Of a DNA stretch of 33,543 nt, positions 27,028 to 33,543 are shown in pieces. Every line of letters starts with the position of its first letter. Within the stretch, counting starts at the first letter, position 1. The DNA comes from Candidatus Methanofastidiosia archaeon (GTDB taxonomy: Archaea; Methanobacteriota_B; Thermococci; Methanofastidiosales; Methanofastidiosaceae). The stretch spans positions 1 to 33,543 of the forward strand of contig PWMA01000123.1 in the NCBI GenBank assembly GCA_003558335.1. The letters are read 5' to 3'. Made by a program: the position numbers and the translations under genes. Under the pieces are notes generated by a model. That model was given only the letters and a program-made list of their open reading frames with translations, ran no database searches and had not been told where the DNA came from.

Positions 27028-29459
27028 ACCCTCATCAATACAATGTCTTTAATACTATTATCCTTTTTACCTTTGAATATGTCAAAGACTTCTCGTCTTT
27101 CTCTTCCTTTTGAGTTTTGATAAACAACAAGCCAATAGGGAAGGTAAATCTCTTCACTTTTCCATACTCTAGCATTTCCAAGGTATTCGATCCCTTTCGT
27201 GATATCATTTTTTGTTATAAGTGATTCTATTACTTTCCCCGATAAATCTTTACTCTTAACAGAAAGATCAAGTTTTTTAATTTTTTTATCTTCAAATCCC
27301 TTGACCAATTTGAATTTAATTTTTGGTTTAACATTTATAGTATTTCCATTTTGTTTGCATTCAATAAGATCTTTTGATTCAAGATTTGATAATAATGAGT
27401 GAGTTTTTCTTGTTGTGTGTCCTGTTTCCTTTTTAATCTCTTGCAGCGTTGGATTTTCTCTGTCAAGGAGATACTCCAAAAAGTTTTTTTCATCAGGTTT
27501 GAGCTTATAAATTTCTGAAAATCCTAAAGTCCTTGAAACTTTTCCTTCCCATGTTACAAGCTCCCCTGTAATCCCATCAAAAAAACATGACATGCTTTTG
27601 TAACTGCCTTTCTTTGGCATATAGTCAAAAAATACTCTGATCAACGGGTAGAATATAGGATTTATTTCCTTTACCTCCTCAGAGTGCAATGAAATCTTTT
27701 TTCTATTTTTGATGGCAATCTCTTTTATCTCTTCATAGCTTATTTCGCCCGATATAGCCGGTGCTATCCTTATGCCTCTAAAATCAGGCTCTATAAGATC
27801 TTGATAGTCAGTTTCAAAATTTTCTAAAACTTCAAAATTTTCTATAAACTCTTCATTTTCATCTATTGAAGGTATCTCTATTGGAATTCGTTTTAATACT
27901 GGTTTTGGCTCTACATATTCGGACTCCGTTAAGTCAAATTCCCCTTCTAGTCTCAACTCTTCTACTATATCTTCAAATGAAAAGTTAAGTTTGTATTCCT
28001 CATTTGCTATGTTTACTACTTCTTCCATTTCTATAACAGGTCTCTTCTGACGGTACTTTTCCAAAATAAGATTTTTGACGTTTCTTTTCATAAGATCTGG
28101 GTCAATGTCAAGCATGGGGTGTCTTTCTCTTCCCTCATGTTGACTTATCCTTGGCCGTACAGATATTAAAAATGCTCTTGAAGTCAACTCTTCTTTATCC
28201 CCTATTATAGCACTACCTATAGGAAGTGAACGTATGAATCTAAAATCAGCAAGTTTGTTTGGAATTTCTGAAGGCATTCTTTGTAAAACTGCCTTTATGT
28301 CGTCTTGATAAACTAGCTTGTGACAGATAAGTAGGTCAACTTGGGACAGTATTCTTGAATCAATCGCCGAGGGTTGTTGAGTTGCTAAAACAATAGAGCA
28401 TCCAGGCTGTCTTCCTTGTCTAACATACTCTATAAGGCTATCTGTTGCAGCTGTTGCCCTTCCTCCTCTTGGCACAAGAATATGGGCTTCATCTATCATA
28501 AGCCATGTCACAGGCACATTACCAATTAAATTAATATCGCCCATAGCTTCTTGTCTTGAGATAACCTTCCTTGCGTTTAAGATATTCCTTGAAAGAAGTC
28601 CAACTACAAGAGCTCTGACGTTATCCTCTAAAAAACTAACATCAATCACAGAGACTTGACCTCTTTTTGAAAGATCGTTTAACTTTGTTCCATTCTTATC
28701 AAAAATTCCCCATTGGATTGCCCCTGTAAGTCTTGCTGTTAATGCTCTCCTAGTGTTCTCCTTAAAACCTCCTTCTCTAGAAGATACACTTTCTTCAGTT
28801 TCAATAGTTTTTATCATTTCTTCAATGCCATAGCCATCACCTAGGCCAGAGATAAATTTTCCATCGGTAGTTGTATATCCGTCCCTAGTTTTTTCTATGA
28901 CTCTTTCAATTAAGAGGCCCATAGTATCAAATCTTTCGATATCAAAAGTAAGACACCAATCTTCTACCCTTAATTCTGATGGTTTAATCTTAAAGATATC
29001 ATCCCATGTTTCTTTAGGTGCTTTTTTGACATAACCTTTTGGGATAAAGACTTTAACGTTTTTAATACCTGTGGACCTTAATCCCCATTTCTCAAGTAGT
29101 TCTGCTTCATTTGAGACTTTGTTCTTCTGCTTCATACTCCAAAAAATACCCATGGGATCTATTATTACAATACCTACAGCATCATTTTTTAGAGCCATCT
29201 CTTCAACAATTACTCCAAGCGTGTAGGACTTTCCACTACCTCGCATTCCACATATGAAAATCGCATGAGGACTTATACTGTCAAGAAATAACTTTCTATT
29301 GAAGTGATTTTGCCATTTGTTACTTGATTCATTTATTTTTCCAATATAAAGAGCAGCTTTACTTCCATATTTTTCGAGTATACTCTTTTTTCTACCGACG
29401 TATGATCCTTCTCCATCATGGAGAAGCTCTAAGCTTTCATCAATATCTATCATGTTCAC
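27024..29459 (-). CDS. HerA/FtsK-like ATPase with C-terminal wHTH-like region
   Basis: FICGMRGSGKSYTLG (Walker A), VTWLMIDEAHILVPRGGRA, SIVLATQQPSAID; HTH-like TLQEIKKETGHTTRKTHSLLSNLESKDLIE. Confidence 0.85.
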   Translation of the reverse strand: MNMIDIDESLELLHDGEGSYVGRKKSILEKYGSKAALYIGKINESSNKWQNHFNRKLFLDSISPHAIFICGMRGSGKSYTLGVIVEEMALKNDAVGIVIIDPMGIFWSMKQKNKVSNEAELLEKWGLRSTGIKNVKVFIPKGYVKKAPKETWDDIFKIKPSELRVEDWCLTFDIERFDTMGLLIERVIEKTRDGYTTTDGKFISGLGDGYGIEEMIKTIETEESVSSREGGFKENTRRALTARLTGAIQWGIFDKNGTKLNDLSKRGQVSVIDVSFLEDNVRALVVGLLSRNILNARKVISRQEAMGDINLIGNVPVTWLMIDEAHILVPRGGRATAATDSLIEYVRQGRQPGCSIVLATQQPSAIDSRILSQVDLLICHKLVYQDDIKAVLQRMPSEIPNKLADFRFIRSLPIGSAIIGDKEELTSRAFLISVRPRISQHEGRERHPMLDIDPDLMKRNVKNLILEKYRQKRPVIEMEEVVNIANEEYKLNFSFEDIVEELRLEGEFDLTESEYVEPKPVLKRIPIEIPSIDENEEFIENFEVLENFETDYQDLIEPDFRGIRIAPAISGEISYEEIKEIAIKNRKKISLHSEEVKEINPIFYPLIRVFFDYMPKKGSYKSMSCFFDGITGELVTWEGKVSRTLGFSEIYKLKPDEKNFLEYLLDRENPTLQEIKKETGHTTRKTHSLLSNLESKDLIECKQNGNTINVKPKIKFKLVKGFEDKKIKKLDLSVKSKDLSGKVIESLITKNDITKGIEYLGNARVWKSEEIYLPYWLVVYQNSKGRERREVFDIFKGKKDNSIKDIVLMRV

Positions 29460-29504
29460 TAAAAAGATATAAAAAGGTACATAATTAAAACCTTTTCGGA
29501 TTTC

Positions 29505-30548
29505 ATGGATATAATTTCTAAGATTAAGACGTCTAATGGAACTATAAAAACTCCTGCTCTGTTACCTGTGTGTGCCCTTACCTATGGTGTATGGGATGTA
29601 TTTATTGAAGAAAAAGTAATTCCTCCTTGGAAACTTTCAGAGGCAACTATGTTTTCTTTAGAGTATGTAAGGAACACAAAATATGAGGAAAAAGTTTCAG
29701 ATGGATTTCACAAACTTTTTACAGAAAAAAAACCGATATTTGTTGATTCTGGAGGCTTTCAATCAATGAAAAAAGGAATTGAAAGAGATCCAATTGACGT
29801 TCTTCGATTCCAAGAAAAACTAAAAGCCGATGTAGCCGCAACTTTTGATTATCCAGTGCCTTTGAATATAGATAATTCTGAGTATATTTTGATGCTTGAA
29901 AAGAGCATTAATAGTGCTAATCTTGCATTGCAAAATAAGAAAAGAAAAGAGATGCTCTTATATGCATGTGTTCACGGTTTTTCAGACAAAGAAATAGACT
30001 GGTATTTTTCAAAACTCGATCATGATTTTGATGGTTATGCAATAGGCTCCTTAGTACCAAGAAAAAATGACTATAAATCACTCATCAAAATAATTTATAG
30101 AGCAAAAATGCATACACACAAAAGAGAGAAACCCCTGCATTTATTTGGAGTTACGGGATTTCCAATGTTGTATGCTTTAAGTTTTATGGGAGTTGAAACA
30201 ATGGACTCATGGACATATCTTGTAGCTTCAATTTATAAAGAGTATATTCATCCTGAAACGCTTAAAAGAGTTAGAATGAGAAAAGTTGGCGACATACCTA
30301 AATGCGAATGTTTTGTATGTAGTGAATTTGGCATGGATGACTTTTTAGGTGCTACAAGCGTTCCTCAAGCGTATCTTGCAATTCACAATTTGAATATATT
30401 TATGCGCGAGATGAAACTTATAAATGAGCATGTGAATCGAAATAGTATTGAAGAACTTATTGAAGAAAAAAGTAAAAAAAATCAGAGAATAAAACTAGTC
30501 TATGACTATGCAAAAAACTATCTAAAAAATAATAAAATCATTGAATGA
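29505..30548 (+). CDS. tRNA-guanine transglycosylase superfamily protein
   Basis: PIFVDSGGFQSM, MDSWTYLVAS candidate nucleophile, Zn site CECFVC...AYLAIHNLNIFMREM; ~347 aa without extra archaeal TGT domains. Confidence 0.8.
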   Translation: MDIISKIKTSNGTIKTPALLPVCALTYGVWDVFIEEKVIPPWKLSEATMFSLEYVRNTKYEEKVSDGFHKLFTEKKPIFVDSGGFQSMKKGIERDPIDVLRFQEKLKADVAATFDYPVPLNIDNSEYILMLEKSINSANLALQNKKRKEMLLYACVHGFSDKEIDWYFSKLDHDFDGYAIGSLVPRKNDYKSLIKIIYRAKMHTHKREKPLHLFGVTGFPMLYALSFMGVETMDSWTYLVASIYKEYIHPETLKRVRMRKVGDIPKCECFVCSEFGMDDFLGATSVPQAYLAIHNLNIFMREMKLINEHVNRNSIEELIEEKSKKNQRIKLVYDYAKNYLKNNKIIE

Positions 30549-30587
30549 TAATAACAAATATTAATTTATTAATCTAAGGGGAAAATC

Positions 30588-31580
30588 GTGGAAATTAAAG
30601 TTTTGGAAAGTTTAGATAAGCTAAAACTGATGGAAGAAGTATTCAATCAAATGAATGTTTATGTAATGATCTTGGATGATAAAAATAATATACTAATTAT
30701 AAATAACAAAGTTAAAGAAGACTTTGGCAATATTATTGGCAAAAAATGTTATGAGGTCCATCACAAGTCTTCAATTCAACCTGAATTTTGCGCAATGAAT
30801 TTGATAAAAGATGGCAAGCCAGGGAAAGAAACTTTTTTTGATGATGCTGTTACAAATAAGTGGTATGATATAATAGTAAGCAAAGTCATTATTGGGGATA
30901 GTAACTTTTATGTACATTTGATGACTGATGTCAATGAAAGACACCTATCTCAACAGAGAATAGTCGATCTAAATCAAACATTAAGAATTTTAAATAAAAT
31001 TTTAAGACATGATATTCTAAACAATATTTCAGTTGTAATGATGTCTTTAGAACTTATGGAAACAAAGGACTCAGATCTCAAAAATCGAGCTTTTTCTGCA
31101 ATTAATAAAAGCATTGAGCTAGTAGATAAACTGAGAGATCTAGAGTCTGCAATATCTTCTGGTATGGAACTTAAACCATATGATGTTAATCTCATAATAA
31201 CAGAACTTAGTCTAAATTATCCTGAAGTAAGGATTAAAGTTCAAGGTGAGTGCAAAGTTTTAGCCGATGAGGCTTTAATCTCAGTATTTGATAATCTAGT
31301 AAGAAACGCGATACTTCATGGCGAAACTGATCAAATCGATGTTGCAATTGAAAAAATGGACAGTTTCTGTACTATAAGTTTTTCTGATTATGGTAAAGGA
31401 ATACCTCAAGAAATAAGAAAAAATCTATTCCAAGAAGGCATAGCTTATGGTAAAAATAAAGGAATGGGCCTTGGGCTGTATATAGTGCAAAAGACTATTT
31501 CCAGGTACGGTGGGAAGGTCTCATTTGAAGATAATTCTCCCAAAGGTACTACCTTTATTTTGAAGTTAAAAAATGCTTAA
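30588..31580 (+). CDS. PAS-domain sensor histidine kinase
   Basis: PAS-like N-terminus, ILRHDILNNI (H box), DNLVRNAILHG (N box), DYGKGIP, GMGLGLYIVQKTI. GTG start. Confidence 0.85.
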   Translation: MEIKVLESLDKLKLMEEVFNQMNVYVMILDDKNNILIINNKVKEDFGNIIGKKCYEVHHKSSIQPEFCAMNLIKDGKPGKETFFDDAVTNKWYDIIVSKVIIGDSNFYVHLMTDVNERHLSQQRIVDLNQTLRILNKILRHDILNNISVVMMSLELMETKDSDLKNRAFSAINKSIELVDKLRDLESAISSGMELKPYDVNLIITELSLNYPEVRIKVQGECKVLADEALISVFDNLVRNAILHGETDQIDVAIEKMDSFCTISFSDYGKGIPQEIRKNLFQEGIAYGKNKGMGLGLYIVQKTISRYGGKVSFEDNSPKGTTFILKLKNA

Positions 31581-31605
31581 CTATCTAAAATAAATAATAA
31601 TACTT

Positions 31606-31884
31606 TTATTTATTGTCATCTAAATATCTATAATGTTGGACTCCAAGAACTTCTTCAAAATGCTCAGGCAAAACTACCCACTCAGGATCTTCAATTATGT
31701 ATTCAACAGGAAAATGAGTGTGACGAGTTTTAATGTAACACCAAAGTATATCATCTTCGATTAGATATTCGTACCCTTCAGAGCTATCAGCGAAAAAAGG
31801 GATAGTGTTTGTATAATTTACAGCCAAAATTATAATTACAGCCATCATCAATAAGCTAAATAACTTTTTCATAAAAATCACCAT
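31606..31884 (-). CDS. Small secreted or membrane-anchored protein, unknown function
   Basis: N-terminal signal-like MKKLFSLLMMAVIIILAVNYT followed by a polar acidic domain. Confidence 0.55.
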   Translation of the reverse strand: MVIFMKKLFSLLMMAVIIILAVNYTNTIPFFADSSEGYEYLIEDDILWCYIKTRHTHFPVEYIIEDPEWVVLPEHFEEVLGVQHYRYLDDNK

Positions 31885-32083
31885 TTTTAGTTTTCTCGTA
31901 AAAAATTAAATAGTTCATCAGATTAACCTCACATTAGATAATCAAAAAAATATATAGTCATTCTGCACCAAAGAGATTATACAAAGTAACGTACCTTTGG
32001 TATATTATATTTTTAAATAATCTAAACAATACAATATATCACTTATAAGGACCTAGTTGTAATCTAGATTGTCTCTTCGATGA

Positions 32084-32392
32084 ATGGTTGATCTAATGAG
32101 TATTAATTACAGAAGTAGCAACAGGATAATTCTACAAATTCTCGAGTGTATACTTAAGAAAAAAACATCTCAAAGAAGAGTCTTAAAAACACATATAATA
32201 CAGTATGCAAATCTAAAAACAACAACTGCGGAGAAATATCTTAATTCGCTTGAAAATGCTGAATATATAAAAAGAATTGAAGCTACTTGGGGTAAAAGAT
32301 ACGTAATATTTTATGATATTACTGAAAAAGGCATTGAAAGATATAGGTGGTTTTCAAAACTTGATGAGGAGTTGGATGATTTAAATGAATGA
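32084..32392 (+). CDS. Winged-helix DNA-binding protein
   Basis: RIILQILECILKKKTSQRRVLKTHIIQYANLKTTTAEKYLNSLENAEYIKRIE...YDITEKGIERYRWF. Confidence 0.75.
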   Translation: MVDLMSINYRSSNRIILQILECILKKKTSQRRVLKTHIIQYANLKTTTAEKYLNSLENAEYIKRIEATWGKRYVIFYDITEKGIERYRWFSKLDEELDDLNE

Positions 32393-32771
32393 AGGACATA
32401 TTAATCTATTGTATGATTTAGTAGAATATATGGAAAGAGAAAGAAGGAGGCTATTTATTGCCACAGTTATTGTACTTTTAGTTGTTCCGCTGGCACTCGT
32501 TTTAAATATTATAGGTTTTTTTTCAATTACTCGATGGATACTAATTACAGATGCAGATTTTATTGGAACTCTATTTAGGGGAGGAAGATCATTTTTCTCA
32601 ATTTACTTCGTGGTAACTTTAAACACAATTACTAGCATCGCTCTTGTATTTCTTGGAATAAAGAATCTTTTATTCCTTAAAGCATGGGATAAAAAACTTA
32701 ACAAAATTAAAAAGATAGAAAAGAAAATTCACGATGAAGTTTTTAAAGATAAAGGATTAATTGAAAACTAA
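32385..32771 (+). CDS. Membrane protein overlapping the wHTH gene
   Basis: Two or three hydrophobic segments (LFIATVIVLLVVPLALVLNIIGFF; FFSIYFVVTLNTITSIALVFLGI); 8-bp overlap with the wHTH ORF. Confidence 0.65.
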   Translation: MNEGHINLLYDLVEYMERERRRLFIATVIVLLVVPLALVLNIIGFFSITRWILITDADFIGTLFRGGRSFFSIYFVVTLNTITSIALVFLGIKNLLFLKAWDKKLNKIKKIEKKIHDEVFKDKGLIEN

Positions 32772-32876
32772 TAAGATATACAAAATTTATAACTTTATAT
32801 AATTGAAGCTAGTGTTAATTCCAATAAATAGAATTTAGCATTGTAATGTATTTTTCTTATCCTCTAATCCAAACAA

Positions 32877-33155
32877 TTAAGATTTAACTTCTTCCATCAT
32901 GCTTTCTATATGATTTCTTAAAGTGTCTATAACTTTTTTTCTTAAAAAGATACAATCTTTTGAAGCCTCTTTTTTGATGTTCATTAGATCTTCTTGAGTT
33001 TCTTCTTTTTTATTTTCTAATTTTTCAGAGATCTTTTTTAAATCATTATTTAGTTCTGAAACATCTACCCCTTGATCTTCAAGTTTTTTTATTGATAGCT
33101 CTAGTTGGGATAGCGTTTCTCGAATATCATCTAAGTTTGAATTTTTTGTTTCCAT
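32877..33155 (-). CDS. Small coiled-coil protein, unknown function
   Basis: Charged heptad-like sequence (LSQLELSIKKLEDQGVDVSELNNDLKKISEKLENKKEE). Confidence 0.55.
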   Translation of the reverse strand: METKNSNLDDIRETLSQLELSIKKLEDQGVDVSELNNDLKKISEKLENKKEETQEDLMNIKKEASKDCIFLRKKVIDTLRNHIESMMEEVKS

Positions 33156-33274
33156 ATATATCTGCCTTAATTGATTTAAATAAAATGTTTTTTAACTTTA
33201 ATGGAAATTTTATTTAAGTTAAAGATATGATATGTATTAAGATATTTTGGAAATTTTTAGCATTTTTATAGATA

Positions 33275-33543
33275 TCAATTTTTAAAACTTGTAACAGATG
33301 CTGGTATCTTTCCACCTCTTTTGACAAATTTAGAGCAGTCAATCTTCTTTACAGCCATAATGGAGCCTTCTCCCAATAGACCACCAAAATGAACATAGTC
33401 TCCTTCCTTTTTACCTTTGATTGGAACAAGTCTTACGCCCACTGTTTTATTATTATAGACGCCAATTGCTATTTCATCTGCAATTATACCTGCTATAATC
33501 TCTTCAGGAGTATCTCCAGGAATAGGAACCATATCAAGACCTA
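33275..33543 (-). CDS. UPF0210/PFL (DUF711) family protein, C-terminal part only (runs off window)
   Basis: [56 protein letters not shown]...[17 protein letters not shown] matches the family C-terminus. Confidence 0.85.
   Translation of the reverse strand, partial: GLDMVPIPGDTPEEIIAGIIADEIAIGVYNNKTVGVRLVPIKGKKEGDYVHFGGLLGEGSIMAVKKIDCSKFVKRGGKIPASVTSFKN

Noticed and set aside
10228-33543. tRNA, rRNA or second CRISPR array
   Set aside because: Intergenic gaps are short and AT-rich; I found no tRNA-like cloverleaf, rRNA or further regularly spaced repeats.

Overview
The window is AT-rich archaeal DNA, probably from a methanogen: it encodes a methanogenesis marker 3-like protein, an archaeal mevalonate cluster and a 2-oxoacid:ferredoxin oxidoreductase operon. 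The left ~9 kb is a minus-strand type I-B CRISPR-Cas locus (cas6-cas8b-cas7-cas5-cas3-cas4-cas1-cas2) followed by the end of a CRISPR array that runs off the window. Two features there are easy to miss. First, cas3 has a single in-frame TAA, and the '160 aa ORF' after it is the same-frame continuation of Cas3. Second, the cas operon promoter and the CRISPR leader share an identical 11-bp TATA-containing sequence. A complete 1260-bp insertion sequence (18-bp perfect TIRs, 9-bp target duplication GAAAAAAAT) sits about 14 bp upstream of the cas6 TATA box. It carries a transposase and a divergent 54-aa DUF2080-like ORF that is absent from the ORF track. To the right lie rpiA, a HTH regulator, a JAMM protease overlapping a glutaminase-less AsnB-like PP-loop protein, AMP phosphorylase, a DUF362 ferredoxin, a CMD-family protein, endonuclease IV, a tetraether lipid synthase-like radical SAM protein, korDABC (korD apparently starting at CTG and missing from the ORF track), HMGR/DUF35/thiolase/HMGS, mmp3, a HerA-like ATPase, a TGT-family protein, a PAS histidine kinase, a HTH/membrane-protein pair and a partial UPF0210 gene. 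All family assignments are from motif recognition by eye; no database search was run.
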